A DNA stretch of 64,000 nucleotides from Pseudomonas marginalis (GTDB taxonomy: Bacteria > Pseudomonadota > Gammaproteobacteria > Pseudomonadales > Pseudomonadaceae): contig NZ_JALJWV010000001.1 of NCBI RefSeq assembly GCF_024169655.1, forward strand, positions 2,175,001-2,239,000, given 5' to 3'. The first letter of the stretch is position 1. Every line of letters begins with the position of its first letter. The notes beneath the pieces were generated by a model. That model was not told the DNA's origin, made no database searches, and saw only the letters and a program-made list of their open reading frames with translations. Shown piece after piece: positions 1 through 8,813 of this stretch. The position numbers and the translations under genes were made by a program.

Positions 1-60
1 TCCGGTAGGACCGGCACCGATGATCAAGACTTGGGTGCTGAAGCTGTTGAGGGTTGTCAT
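1..60 (-). CDS. FAD-dependent monooxygenase, N-terminal 20 codons only
   Basis: This gene runs off the left edge. The translation starts MTTLNS and reaches LIIGAGPTG, the glycine-rich turn of an FAD-binding Rossmann fold as found at the N-terminus of class A flavoprotein aromatic hydroxylases (MhpA/PheA type). The ATG is at 58-60 and is directly preceded by an AATAACAA motif. It lies 30 bp downstream of the IclR gene and on the same strand as the FAH-family gene, so the three probably form one transcript. The substrate cannot be told from 20 residues; an aromatic ring hydroxylase is the inference. Confidence 0.7.
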   Translation of the reverse strand, partial: MTTLNSFSTQVLIIGAGPTG

Positions 61-67
61 TGTTATT
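60..67 (-). promoter_or_regulatory. Candidate Hfq/Crc CA motif before the FAD monooxygenase
   Basis: On the minus strand the bases read AATAACAATG, so an exact AAnAAnAA motif overlaps the A of the start codon. The same layout is found at mhpF (29569-29576). AAnAAnAA is the established Hfq/Crc target in pseudomonads; the role here is inferred. Confidence 0.5.
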
Positions 68-90
68 CCCTTCCAAAGTTTTCAGTCTGG

Positions 91-903
91 CTACGCGGGG
101 TGGTGGGTGAGCGTCGCCATGCGCTGCGACAACGCCTGCGCGAGGGCCTGCATGTGTGCCCCTTGTTGCGCTTCCAGTGCGTTGTCGCGCTCCTGAATCG
201 GACGAAGGCAACTGATGCTGCCGACCACCTTGCCGTCGCTGTCGAAGATCGGTGCCGCGAGGCCGTAGACGCCGGGATCAATTTCAGCCGCGCTGGCGAC
301 ATACCCCTGACGGCGCAGTTGCTGCAGCGAGCGGCGGAACTGTTCCCAGGTCTGCCCCAGATGGCTGGCGCGCACTTCATCGGGGTTTTCCAGAAACAGC
401 TGGCTGTGCTGGCGCGACGTCATGTTGGCGAGGATCGCCTTGGAGGTCGCGCCGCGGAACAGCGGGCGGGGTGAACCACGGGAGTAGCTGACCTCGCTGA
501 ACAAGTCGCCGTGCTGGTGGATACACACCACCTGGTCCTTGAACAGTCGACAGATCAGCCACACCTGTTGCTCGCTCCAGCGTGGCAGGTCCTGCTCCAG
601 GGCGTGTGCTGCGCGCACCAGCGGGTCGCTCAGGCGCAGTTGGCGGTCCCAGGTGATAATCCGCGCGCCCAGCGCGTAGCGGCCGGCTTCGACCTGAAAC
701 AACAGGTTCGCCTCGGCCAACTCGCGCACGTAGCGGTAGATGGTCGACCGCGTGTAACCCAGCGCAGCGCCCATCTCGTCGACCGCCCAGATCGGGCTGG
801 CCTCGGTAAATAAGTCCAGCACCCGCAGCATGCGTTCCAGGCTTGAGCCTTTGCTATCGGCGTCCTGCTCGGGCAGGTGCTCTGATTCAGGCAATAACTT
901 CAT
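91..903 (-). CDS. IclR-family transcriptional regulator
   Basis: A 270-residue protein with an N-terminal winged helix-turn-helix (about residues 20-85, with YTRSTIYRYVRELAEANLLF) and a C-terminal IclR effector domain (SKAILANM, then PIFDSDGKVVGSIS near the end). Family members sense small aromatic or organic acids and control nearby catabolic genes. It begins 3 bp after the FAH-family gene and is followed by the FAD monooxygenase start, so it is probably co-transcribed and regulates this cluster. An inverted repeat at 1838-1863, upstream of the first gene of this transcript, is a candidate operator. The effector is unknown. Confidence 0.88.
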   Translation of the reverse strand: MKLLPESEHLPEQDADSKGSSLERMLRVLDLFTEASPIWAVDEMGAALGYTRSTIYRYVRELAEANLLFQVEAGRYALGARIITWDRQLRLSDPLVRAAHALEQDLPRWSEQQVWLICRLFKDQVVCIHQHGDLFSEVSYSRGSPRPLFRGATSKAILANMTSRQHSQLFLENPDEVRASHLGQTWEQFRRSLQQLRRQGYVASAAEIDPGVYGLAAPIFDSDGKVVGSISCLRPIQERDNALEAQQGAHMQALAQALSQRMATLTHHPA

Positions 904-906
904 GGC

Positions 907-1758
907 TTACTGCTCATCGGCGATGCTGTTGCGCAGGATGCCGATGCCCGAGATCTCGACCTCGACGGTATCGCCGGGCTTCATCCATACCGGCGGTTCG
1001 CGGAATGCGCCGACGCCACCGGTGGTGCCGCTGACAATCACATCGCCGGGCGCCAGTTCGGTGAAGGTGGAGCAGTATTCGATCAGGTGGCGCACGTCGA
1101 AAATCATGTCGCTGGTGCGGGTGTGTTGCATCACTTGGCCGTTCAGGCGCGTGGTCAATTCCAGGTCTTGCGGGTCGCCGATCTCATCTGAGGTCACCAA
1201 CCAGGGACCGAAGCCGCCGGTGTCCGGGAAATTCTTGCCCGGCACGAACTGGATGGTGTGCTTCTGCCAGTCACGGACGCTGCCATCGTTGTAGCAGGCA
1301 TAACCGGCCACATACTCCAGCGCATCTGCGGCCTTGACGTGGCGCGCGGTTTTGCCGATGACCACGGCGAGTTCGCCTTCGAAATCCAGCTTGTGCGAAG
1401 CCTTCGGACGAATGATCGGTTGCAGGTGCGCAACCTGGCTGTCGGCGAAACGCGTGAAAATCATCGGGTAGGTCGGCATTTCACGACCGGTTTCACGCAC
1501 GTGGGTGGCGTAGTTGATGCCGATGCACAGCACTTTGCCCGGGTTCTCGATCACCGGCAGGAACGTGACGTCCGCCAATGCTACGCGTGGCAGCGGGGCC
1601 AGGACGGCCGGCGTCAGTTCACCCAGGCGATTGATGGCGATGGCCTGCTTGAGGTCGGTGCCAAAGGTGGGTTTGACCGATTCCAGGTCAATCACCTGAG
1701 CACCCTCAACCACGCCGTAGGTGGTACGGCCTTGAACGATAAAGCTCGCGAATTTCAT
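907..1758 (-). CDS. Fumarylacetoacetate hydrolase (FAH) family protein
   Basis: A 283-residue protein with an N-terminal lid segment and the C-terminal FAH fold. Visible family marks are CIGINYATHVRETG, then DFEGELAVVIGK with acidic metal-binding residues, and YNDGSVRDWQ. The family splits C-C bonds of fumarylpyruvate or acylpyruvates, or decarboxylates or hydrates meta-cleavage products, in aromatic degradation. With an adjacent FAD monooxygenase and IclR regulator it fits a ring-cleavage pathway, possibly of gentisate type, but no ring-cleavage dioxygenase of that kind is in view. Exact substrate unknown. It is the first gene of the minus-strand transcript after a 232-bp gap. Confidence 0.85.
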   Translation of the reverse strand: MKFASFIVQGRTTYGVVEGAQVIDLESVKPTFGTDLKQAIAINRLGELTPAVLAPLPRVALADVTFLPVIENPGKVLCIGINYATHVRETGREMPTYPMIFTRFADSQVAHLQPIIRPKASHKLDFEGELAVVIGKTARHVKAADALEYVAGYACYNDGSVRDWQKHTIQFVPGKNFPDTGGFGPWLVTSDEIGDPQDLELTTRLNGQVMQHTRTSDMIFDVRHLIEYCSTFTELAPGDVIVSGTTGGVGAFREPPVWMKPGDTVEVEISGIGILRNSIADEQ

Positions 1759-1837
1759 GAAGTGTCCTCTCGGAAAGGGGAGCGGGGGTGGACTGCAATG
1801 GACTTAATCTAGTCTTGCGAATTAATCCTGTAAAGTG

Positions 1838-1863
1838 GGATTTTTGTAGAAATCCTGCATTTC
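1838..1863. promoter_or_regulatory. Candidate operator upstream of the FAH-family gene
   Basis: Two overlapping inverted repeats: GGATTT-N6-AAATCC at 1838-1855 and GAAAT-N5-ATTTC at 1849-1863. They lie about 80-105 bp upstream of the FAH-family start in a locally AT-rich stretch, a reasonable place for the IclR regulator encoded two genes on. Inference from position and symmetry only. Confidence 0.4.
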
Positions 1864-1990
1864 GGAATAAATGAATTTTTTCTGTTCGGTGATCGGATCG
1901 CGGCCCGAAACGCCAAACAGCCCGTGCCATTCCAGCAAGTGGATGGCTACGGGCGTGGCGATTGGAGGAGGGGGGGAACGCTATGCCGCT

Positions 1991-3436
1991 TTAGCGCGGT
2001 GCCCAGCAGCCATGCAGCGACATGCGCATACGGAATGGGACTTTGATACGGGCGATGGGGCCGGCCGCCATGTCAGTGGAGTCCAGCACCACCAGCTCGC
2101 TGCGGCCTTCGGCAATGAGGTTGAGCAGGCAGACCACGTAGCCATCGCCTTCCGCGGCCTCAGCGGAGCGTGGAATGAAAATGGGTTCCTGAAAGCACCC
2201 GCTGTCCCCGGGAAACCAGGCATCGGTGACGCCGGTTGTCAGGTTGATGTGAGCCAGCAGGTTAAAGAATTGAAACGGCATCGGTCCATTCGCCGAGTTA
2301 TAGGGCCGCTCCGGATCAAAGGCGAGCAGGAATCCGTGTTCATACTTGCGACCGATGTAACGGTCATCGCAACGGGGAAACTCACAGGGATAGTCCGTCA
2401 GCGCCTGCGGTTGCAGTTCGTCCTGTGCGCTGCTCAGGTCAAAGACCCAGCGCATCAGGCTGGCCGCCAGGGTTTCCGGCGGCGGTACGAAACCGTCTGC
2501 CTGGGGGAAGAAGTAGAAGACGTTGCCACCGGTGACCGGCATGTCCAGATAGACCTTACCGTCTTCGTCGAACGCATTCAGGGTATGGCCCTGGAAGCCG
2601 TCCTTGGGCCCTTTGAACCACCGCACGTCGCGCGCGTCGCCGTGGCGCGGCACCACGGCAAACAGTTGGGGCAGCTCGGGTTGCCACTGGAAATGCTGGC
2701 CGCCTTTTTTCATGCGCTCGACGTCCACCGTCAGGGGGATCAGCGGGAACACCACATAGTGCTCGGTGACCGCGAAGTCGTGGACCATCGCGGCGTAGGG
2801 CGCCTGGAACCAGATCTGGTGCAGCAGTTTGCCCTGCGGTGAAATTTCGAAATACGCCATGTCCGGTGTGCCGTCGCCTTTGGCTTCGTAGCTGAAGGCC
2901 AGCAGGTTTCCGGTCAACGGGTCGAGCTTGGGATGGGCGGTGAAGGTGGCTGACTCGATCTGCCCGTCGAAATTCCACTCGCCGAGGGTTTCCAGCGTGT
3001 GTGGGTCCAGCGCCCACGGCATGGCATCTTCCTTGAGTGCCAGCAGCACGTTGTTGTGCGGGATCACGGAGGTGTTTGCCGTGGTGTTGTTTTTTGCCGC
3101 GAGCGGGTCGTTGGTGTAGGCATTGCGATAAACGCCGTTGAGCGAACGCCCTTCACGGCGCTGGGCGACCAAACGATCGGTGAGCACATAGCGCCGACGC
3201 AGCGAGACCCTGCCATCGGCAAAATAGAAGCCGCTGACCATGGCGTCGCCGTTGAAGAAGATATCGGTGCCCAGCATGGGCGGGTATTGCGGGTCCGGCG
3301 AGACTTGATAAAAGGTGCCGCGGATCGCCTCGGGAATGCCGCCTTCGATCTCAAGGTCGTACACCTCGCCCTCTACGCGGCTGGGGGCGTACAGCGCGCC
3401 GGAAAACTCGGGGGTTTGGGGAAATGGAATATTCAT
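1991..3436 (-). CDS. Carotenoid-oxygenase-family dioxygenase (lignostilbene/isoeugenol type)
   Basis: A 481-residue protein, the usual length for bacterial carotenoid cleavage oxygenases. The four iron-ligand histidines are visible in context: TAHPK, MVHDFAV, FQGHTLNAF and, near the C-terminus, RMSLHGCW. The VYDLEIEGGIPEAIRGTF start and the C-terminal LHGCW resemble the lignostilbene dioxygenase/isoeugenol monooxygenase branch, which splits a styrene-type double bond to give aromatic aldehydes such as vanillin. Vanillin-degrading genes about 12 kb away support that reading. It lies between an MFS carrier (45 bp upstream) and a 232-bp gap. True carotenoid cleavage is less likely; the substrate is unproven. 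Confidence 0.85.
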   Translation of the reverse strand: MNIPFPQTPEFSGALYAPSRVEGEVYDLEIEGGIPEAIRGTFYQVSPDPQYPPMLGTDIFFNGDAMVSGFYFADGRVSLRRRYVLTDRLVAQRREGRSLNGVYRNAYTNDPLAAKNNTTANTSVIPHNNVLLALKEDAMPWALDPHTLETLGEWNFDGQIESATFTAHPKLDPLTGNLLAFSYEAKGDGTPDMAYFEISPQGKLLHQIWFQAPYAAMVHDFAVTEHYVVFPLIPLTVDVERMKKGGQHFQWQPELPQLFAVVPRHGDARDVRWFKGPKDGFQGHTLNAFDEDGKVYLDMPVTGGNVFYFFPQADGFVPPPETLAASLMRWVFDLSSAQDELQPQALTDYPCEFPRCDDRYIGRKYEHGFLLAFDPERPYNSANGPMPFQFFNLLAHINLTTGVTDAWFPGDSGCFQEPIFIPRSAEAAEGDGYVVCLLNLIAEGRSELVVLDSTDMAAGPIARIKVPFRMRMSLHGCWAPR

Positions 3437-3481
3437 CGCGTCATCTCATTGATCCAGTGGGTTCACGTCAGGGCAGGGTAT

Positions 3482-4663
3482 TCAGGCAGATTGCGGCGAC
3501 AGGGCCGGTGTGCGCGGTTTGACGCCTCGACGAAAGCGCGCCACCACCAGGCACGAAATGATCAAGGCCACGACATACGCCGAGGCTGCCAGCCATCCCA
3601 CCGCCCGAAAATGCCCTTCGCCGACCACCAGCGCGGCGCCAAACGGCCCCAGCCCTTGACCGACAAAAATCGCCGCATTGCCCAGGCCGGCCAATCGACC
3701 GGAAGGGTCCAGTTCGGCCGCCATCGACAGCAGGTAGGGCAGGCTGAAAAACCACACCATATGGATCAGGCACGCGGTGGCGGCAAACGCGACGGTACTG
3801 TCGCCGTAGACCATGACCAGGGTCGCCAGCAACGCGGTACCAAAACTCAGCAGTTGCGGAAACAACAGGCCCAGACGGCGCCCCAACAGCCCGGAGAGCC
3901 CGGCGCCCAGGGCACCGGCAAGGATGCTGCCGCCGAGGATGGCGCCGATTTGCTGGGGCTCCAGGCCAATGCTTTTACCAATGCGTTCCTGATACACCCA
4001 CAGCGCCGAGTGTCCGAAAAACAACAGTGCAAACAGCATGATCAACAGCACAGAGGTCAGCCCGAACGGCTGAGCCGCACCATGGGCGATGCGATGGGCA
4101 TCAGGGTAGTGCCTGGGGATTTTCCAGCAACCCAGCGCCGCGAGCAGGCTGGTGATGGCCAGCAAGCAAAACGCGCCCTGCACACCAAACGCCTGCAAGA
4201 GCGTGGGCATGGACGTCACCAGCAGCATGCCCCAGAGCAGGTTACCGATATTGATCACGGCAAACGTCGCGTCTTTCGACCTGCGCAGCGCAGCGGTCGC
4301 ATACACCACCGCCATGACCGCGCCCCCGCTGGCGCCGCAGATGATCCTGAACACCACCAGCCAAGTCTGGCTGTGCAGTTGCGTGCTTGCCAGGTTGCCG
4401 GCGGCCAGGATCAGCAAGGCAACCAGCGCAAAGCGGCGGCGGTCGACCCGTGCCATAAACAGCGCACAGACGCCGCAGGCCATTGCCATCGCTATCAGCT
4501 CGGCGGCGAAGATCGCGCCGATGGCATTGAGCGGCAGCCCCAGTTGATCAATCAGCGCGCCGCCCAGGATCGGCTGGATCTGCAGCGTTCCCAGGGAAAT
4601 GACCATCATCAGGCAAATAGCGCCCAGTGATTTCTTGCTGTCGATGGAGTCGAGCGCATTCAT
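3482..4663 (-). CDS. MFS transporter
   Basis: About 393 residues, almost all in hydrophobic helices, as expected for a 12-helix inner-membrane major facilitator. A basic loop (ARVDRRR) follows the second or third helix in place of the canonical cytoplasmic loop motif. I chose the ATG at 4661-4663 with GAGG nine bases upstream; a GTG one codon earlier is possible. It lies 15 bp from the outer-membrane channel gene and 45 bp from the dioxygenase gene, so the three form a probable uptake-plus-cleavage operon. It likely imports the aromatic substrate of the dioxygenase or exports the product. Confidence 0.85.
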   Translation of the reverse strand: MNALDSIDSKKSLGAICLMMVISLGTLQIQPILGGALIDQLGLPLNAIGAIFAAELIAMAMACGVCALFMARVDRRRFALVALLILAAGNLASTQLHSQTWLVVFRIICGASGGAVMAVVYATAALRRSKDATFAVINIGNLLWGMLLVTSMPTLLQAFGVQGAFCLLAITSLLAALGCWKIPRHYPDAHRIAHGAAQPFGLTSVLLIMLFALLFFGHSALWVYQERIGKSIGLEPQQIGAILGGSILAGALGAGLSGLLGRRLGLLFPQLLSFGTALLATLVMVYGDSTVAFAATACLIHMVWFFSLPYLLSMAAELDPSGRLAGLGNAAIFVGQGLGPFGAALVVGEGHFRAVGWLAASAYVVALIISCLVVARFRRGVKPRTPALSPQSA

Positions 4664-4678
4664 CACACATCACCTCAG

Positions 4679-5671
4679 TCAGAACTTGTGAACATAGCGG
4701 ACTTGCACGGCGTAATCCGTTTTGCTGCGGTTTTCCACGCCGGTCTCTTTATAGGTATTGAGCCAGAAGGCCTTGTCTTCGGTCATTTTCCAGAACAGGC
4801 CGGGACCAATGCCCAGTACTTTTTCGCGAGAATTACTCAGGCGGTCGCCGTTGACCTGGTCATCCGAAATCTGCCTGAAGTAATAGCCGTTGATCCCGAC
4901 TGAAACCTTCGGGAACACCTCATACGAAGCCGTAAAGTTGGCCCAGGCCGATTGCCCTGATTGGGTGTCGCGCACCGGCCGTCCTTCAAAAACCTGCGTC
5001 GAACTGCTTGCCGGGTCGTTGTTCTTGAAGTTGTACAAGTAATTCAGGCGCCAGCTCACTTCCCAGCGCGGTGCCGGCATCAAGGTCGCGGCCCAGTAGG
5101 GGTTGAAGGAGAAGTAATTGGAGCCGGTATTCAAGTCCTTGTGTTTGTCGTACTTGCCGGTGGGCAGGATCGTATCGAAGGCCACGCGCTGCACAAACAC
5201 CGGGCGGCCTTCGGCGTTGACGATCGGATCGAACTGGATCTGCGGGCCGACAGTGATGTCGCCCAGGCCGACGCCGTTGTCCTTGAGTTTGGCGCCGTTG
5301 TCGCCAAACTCGCCGTCCAGTGAGATCACGGGTACCAACAGGCTCCAGCCCAGGTGCGCGCCGCCGCCGATGGTGTCGGGTGAGTAATAGCTGAATTGGT
5401 TGATCAAGCTGATGACATTGATCTTCGGGTTATCGAAGTTGCGGTTGTCCTTGCCGCCATTGTCACGAATGCTGCTGGCCGTACTGAACTTCAGATAGGT
5501 CTGATGCGTTAGCCCGGGTGGTCCGGCGAACCCGTCGTAGAAGCTGGTGCCGCCTAGGTTGATGCCGCTGGGTTGGCTGACCGTGGGCGGTGGTGGGCCA
5601 TCGGCGGCGTGCACGGTAAAGGCGATGAGGCTGAGTGCCAGGCAAGCCGGCAGGGATCGAGTCAAGTTCAT
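4679..5671 (-). CDS. Outer-membrane transport protein, phenol MetA-pathway type
   Basis: About 330 residues from the ATG at 5669-5671, chosen because it directly opens a signal peptide (MNLTRSLPACLALSLIAFTV, cleavage after HAADG); an upstream in-frame start has no such signal. The mature protein has alternating beta strands and ends in VRYVHKF, the aromatic C-terminus of an outer-membrane barrel. The pattern matches the MetA-pathway putative transporters found with aromatic catabolic genes. First gene of the operon with the MFS carrier and the dioxygenase; probably admits hydrophobic aromatics through the outer membrane. Confidence 0.75.
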   Translation of the reverse strand: MNLTRSLPACLALSLIAFTVHAADGPPPPTVSQPSGINLGGTSFYDGFAGPPGLTHQTYLKFSTASSIRDNGGKDNRNFDNPKINVISLINQFSYYSPDTIGGGAHLGWSLLVPVISLDGEFGDNGAKLKDNGVGLGDITVGPQIQFDPIVNAEGRPVFVQRVAFDTILPTGKYDKHKDLNTGSNYFSFNPYWAATLMPAPRWEVSWRLNYLYNFKNNDPASSSTQVFEGRPVRDTQSGQSAWANFTASYEVFPKVSVGINGYYFRQISDDQVNGDRLSNSREKVLGIGPGLFWKMTEDKAFWLNTYKETGVENRSKTDYAVQVRYVHKF

Positions 5672-6056
5672 TGCGATGGCTCTATTATTGGAATTGTGAG
5701 CGGGGGTTAACACCCCTGGCACTTCGACTGTAGTGCCCGGGCAGACGCAATGCTTGAGTGCAACGGCCAGATTTGACTGAGCGTGCCACAGGCGGTAAAC
5801 GCGCAGGCACGGTAGCGTCATACCGCGCATTTTTCACCGGGGTCTGCGCGCGTCGGCCGCCGTTGATTTCCGAGACCGGTGTGGATCGTGCTTTTCAGGT
5901 CGCCGAAGGTGGCACTCACAGCAGGCAATCAGCTCGATGCGGAGACAGTGGAGGTTGTATTATCGAGTAAAAAGTTTTATTGACTAAAAATAAATATCGG
6001 GTAATTATTTCTGTGCATCTGCTTTCATGCAGAGTCATCTCCAGGGTTATCTCCCG
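5672..6056. other. Divergent intergenic region
   Basis: These 385 bp separate the minus-strand channel gene from the plus-strand hydrolase. The left part is GC-rich with no convincing gene. The right part (about 5950-6010) is AT-rich and holds a candidate sigma-70 promoter for the hydrolase. No RNA gene or repeat is evident. Confidence 0.6.
5980..6007 (+). promoter_or_regulatory. Candidate sigma-70 promoter of the hydrolase gene
   Basis: TTGACT at 5980-5985 and TAATTA at 6002-6007 are 16 bp apart inside an AT-rich tract, about 50 bp before the hydrolase ATG. The -35 is close to consensus and the -10 is weaker. Confidence 0.4.
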
Positions 6057-7319
6057 ATGAGTCATCAACCCCCGTCTTTTCTTGCGACGCTTTACGTCGA
6101 GGCCACTGAATCGTCGTCGGCCACTTGCGTGGCCCCTTTGCTGATGCATGGCTTTCCCGCCGAGCCGAAACACCGAGTCACGTGGCACAACTGGATGCGT
6201 CCGCCCTTCAGCCAGTGGGGGTTCCGCAACCTGGCGCGACTGCGCCCCACCATTGACGTACCGGCGGGTCCAGGGCCGGTCGCTTCGCTCAAGCAGGCGC
6301 CCAAAGCGCTGGACGAGCTGTGTTTCGACAGTGAGTGTGGGCTGAGCATCCGCGTTATCGATCACCTCAACGCCAGCCAGACCGACGCCTTTTTGGTGAT
6401 GCAGGGCGACACAGTCTTGTTCGAGCGCTACTTCAACGGTCAGCAGGCTTGCGACCGGCACATCATGTTTTCGGTGACCAAGTCGCTGATCGGCACCCTT
6501 GGCGAACACCTGGTTTGCAGTGGCGTGCTCAAGCCTGGGTTACCCGCCGCGTACTACGTGCCCGAGTTGGTGGGCAGCGCGTTTGGCGATGCGACGGTGC
6601 GCCAGTTGTTCGATATGGCCGTGGGCATCGACTACAGCGAGGTGTATGACGATCCCAACTCGGAGAGCTCGCAGTACGGTTACGCCTGCGGGTTTCAACC
6701 GGCACCGGCGCAATACGTCCAATTCGAGTCGTTGTACCAGTACCTGCCGTCCCTCAAAAAACGCGCTAGCCACGGTGGTTTTTTCCATTATGTGACCGCG
6801 ACCACTGAAGCCTTGGCGTGGGTCATGGAACGCGCCTCGGGCAAGGCCTGCAGTCAGTTGTTGGGGGAAATCTGGAGCCGGTTGGGCTGTGATCGCGACG
6901 GCTATTTCATGGCTGATCCCTGGGGGCGTAACGTCGCCGGGGCGGGTTTCAGTGCGACGTTAAGAGACATGGCGCGCTTCGGCCGTCTGCTGGCCAACGA
7001 TGGCTGTCATGAAGGGCGGCAGTTGCTGTCGCCCGAGACCGTGGCACGTATCGCCGCCGGCGGGGATCCCGCGATCTACGCGCAAAATGCCGAGTTCTCC
7101 AACTGGACACCGGGTGCTTCCTATCGAAGCCAGTGGTACGTGTTCAACGATCACAGTCAGGCCCTGATGGCCGGCGGTATCCACGGTCAGTACCTGTTCA
7201 TCGACAAGCCCTCCGGCGTGGTGATCGTCAAGCAATCGTCGTTGACCGATGCCGTCGGCCCGTTCGATGCCGATAGCGTGCGCATGCTGCGCGCTATCAG
7301 CGCTCACCTGAGTCACTGA
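6057..7319 (+). CDS. Serine hydrolase, class C beta-lactamase fold (NylB-like)
   Basis: A 420-residue protein from the ATG at 6057 (an ATG at 6027 lacks a ribosome site). The SxxK catalytic motif is visible as FSVTKS (Ser139, Lys142). Later family marks are FSATLRDMARFGRLLAND and GIHGQYLFID, which resemble 6-aminohexanoate-oligomer hydrolase (NylB) and EstB-type esterases rather than true beta-lactamases. There is no obvious signal peptide, so it is probably cytoplasmic. It is the first gene of a cluster with a porin (116 bp on) and a PotF-like binding protein. An amidase or esterase role is likely; the substrate is unknown. Confidence 0.85.
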   Translation: MSHQPPSFLATLYVEATESSSATCVAPLLMHGFPAEPKHRVTWHNWMRPPFSQWGFRNLARLRPTIDVPAGPGPVASLKQAPKALDELCFDSECGLSIRVIDHLNASQTDAFLVMQGDTVLFERYFNGQQACDRHIMFSVTKSLIGTLGEHLVCSGVLKPGLPAAYYVPELVGSAFGDATVRQLFDMAVGIDYSEVYDDPNSESSQYGYACGFQPAPAQYVQFESLYQYLPSLKKRASHGGFFHYVTATTEALAWVMERASGKACSQLLGEIWSRLGCDRDGYFMADPWGRNVAGAGFSATLRDMARFGRLLANDGCHEGRQLLSPETVARIAAGGDPAIYAQNAEFSNWTPGASYRSQWYVFNDHSQALMAGGIHGQYLFIDKPSGVVIVKQSSLTDAVGPFDADSVRMLRAISAHLSH

Positions 7320-7353
7320 GACACCCCGAAAAATAAGAGTCTTGCGTTCTATT

Positions 7354-7393
7354 CACCTGGCTTTGCCAGGTGTTGGCGGCGCTTTGCGTCGCC
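7354..7393 (+). other. Two intercistronic stem-loops after the hydrolase
   Basis: CACCTGGC-TTT-GCCAGGTG (7354-7372) is a perfect 8-bp hairpin. A second one, GGCGGCGC-TTT-GCGTCGCC (7375-7393), follows at once with one mismatch. Neither has a T-run, so they are more likely mRNA-processing or stability elements, or a leaky terminator, between hydrolase and porin than a full stop. Confidence 0.55.
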
Positions 7394-7407
7394 ATTGACT
7401 GCCCTGT

Positions 7408-7418
7408 AACAACAATAA
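7408..7418 (+). promoter_or_regulatory. Candidate Hfq/Crc CA motif before the porin gene
   Basis: AACAACAATAA gives two overlapping exact AAnAAnAA matches, 7 bases before the AGGAG ribosome site (7425-7429). This placement is typical for Hfq/Crc repression of translation. Confidence 0.55.
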
Positions 7419-7435
7419 TCACACAGGAGCTTCTT

Positions 7436-8773
7436 ATGGTTTATATCAAGCGTTTCTCTCGAGCGCTCTTAGCGGTCGGCTTACCCTTGACCACCCACGT
7501 CGCGTTGGCGGGCTACACCTTTGAGGACGGCGATCTCAAAGGCGAAGTCAACCTCACCGTAGGGGGCGCGACGCTATCAACCCGTGGCGTCAACTTCGGC
7601 AGCGGCCGGGTCGATGCGCGCAACAGTAAAAATGGCGGCACCAAGATCGACTGGCAAGAGTTCTACGTAAAGCCTGGGGTCAAACTCGAGTATGCGTTGC
7701 AACCCGATTTCAGCCTGCTGGCTGGCGGTTCGCTGGTCGCGGCAAGCACGTTCGGCGATGGCGATGCGGGCGGCTTTACCCGCAGTTCCGACGGCAAGGT
7801 TGCCGCTGAAGAACTGTACGGCGGGTTCCGCGCCGGTGAGTGGACGTTCACGGCTGGCCGCCAGAACTACATGGTCGGTACGGGGTTCATCGTCATGGAC
7901 GGTAACCTGGACCAGCTCAAGGACGGCGCCTACTGGTCGGGGCCTCGAACCGCCTTCAAGGATTCGGCGATTCTGGCCTGGGAGCATGGCGCGTTGAAGT
8001 CTCAGGCATTCACCCTGCGCACCGACGATGACCTGGGTGATTTCCGCATGACCGGCGTCAACCTCGATTACAACGTCGATGACCAAGTGACACTGGGTGC
8101 CATGGCCATGCGGGTCAACGCCCTGGGGCCAAAAGGCAGTACGCTGCCTCGTCGTCGCGACGGCATGCAGGTGTACAACCTCCGCGCGCTCAATGCCAAG
8201 GTGCCCGGCGTACAGGCATTGACCCTGAATGCGGAGTACGCGTTGGAGCGCGGTAGCGGCGAGGGGGTCGATTACGATGCCAACGCCTGGTACGGCCAGG
8301 CCGACTATGCCTTCAGCGCGTTGCCGTTGACGCCCGTGATCGGTTATCGCTACGCGAGCTTTTCCGGTGACGACAACCCGAGCGATAACCGCCAGAAAGC
8401 CTGGGACCCGCTGAGCAAGGGCTTCGTCGACTGGGGCACGTGGCTCGTCGGCGACGTGGTCGGCAACTACCTGCTGTTCAACAGCAACGAAAATGTCCAA
8501 CAGTTCTCGCTCAAGACCCACCTCAACGAGACCCTGACCCTCGGCGCGATTCACTACCAGTTCTGGCTCGACGAGAAAAACTACATGGGCGCAGCGGTCA
8601 GTGATCGGCGCTTTGCCGATGAGAGCGTGATATTCCTCGACTGGACCCCAACGCCGTCGTTTTATACGTCGCTGTCCTATAACTGGGTCAAACCACTGGC
8701 CGCTGCCAAGCAGGTATTTGGTGACGACCAGACCTTCAGTGCGTTGGAACTGTATTTCACCTATCGCTATTAA
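7436..8773 (+). CDS. Outer-membrane beta-barrel porin (alginate-export-like)
   Basis: A 445-residue protein. The ATG at 7436 has AGGAG six bases upstream and opens a signal peptide (MVYIKRFSRALLAVGLPL, cleaved near HVALAG). The mature part is rich in amphipathic beta strands and ends in LELYFTYRY, a classic outer-membrane C-terminus with terminal aromatic residue. The overall pattern resembles the large alginate-export/OprE-like barrel families; I cannot assign a precise family. It lies between the hydrolase and a polyamine-binding-protein gene and probably admits the shared substrate or its product. Confidence 0.75.
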   Translation: MVYIKRFSRALLAVGLPLTTHVALAGYTFEDGDLKGEVNLTVGGATLSTRGVNFGSGRVDARNSKNGGTKIDWQEFYVKPGVKLEYALQPDFSLLAGGSLVAASTFGDGDAGGFTRSSDGKVAAEELYGGFRAGEWTFTAGRQNYMVGTGFIVMDGNLDQLKDGAYWSGPRTAFKDSAILAWEHGALKSQAFTLRTDDDLGDFRMTGVNLDYNVDDQVTLGAMAMRVNALGPKGSTLPRRRDGMQVYNLRALNAKVPGVQALTLNAEYALERGSGEGVDYDANAWYGQADYAFSALPLTPVIGYRYASFSGDDNPSDNRQKAWDPLSKGFVDWGTWLVGDVVGNYLLFNSNENVQQFSLKTHLNETLTLGAIHYQFWLDEKNYMGAAVSDRRFADESVIFLDWTPTPSFYTSLSYNWVKPLAAAKQVFGDDQTFSALELYFTYRY

Positions 8774-8813
8774 GTGCCGCGAGCCTTTGCGGCCGCGCTG
8801 GAGTGTTTTTATC

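Noticed and set aside
6057..7319. True beta-lactamase (antibiotic resistance)
   Set aside because: SxxK is present but the later motifs match NylB/EstB-type hydrolases, and there is no signal peptide or AmpR-like neighbour.
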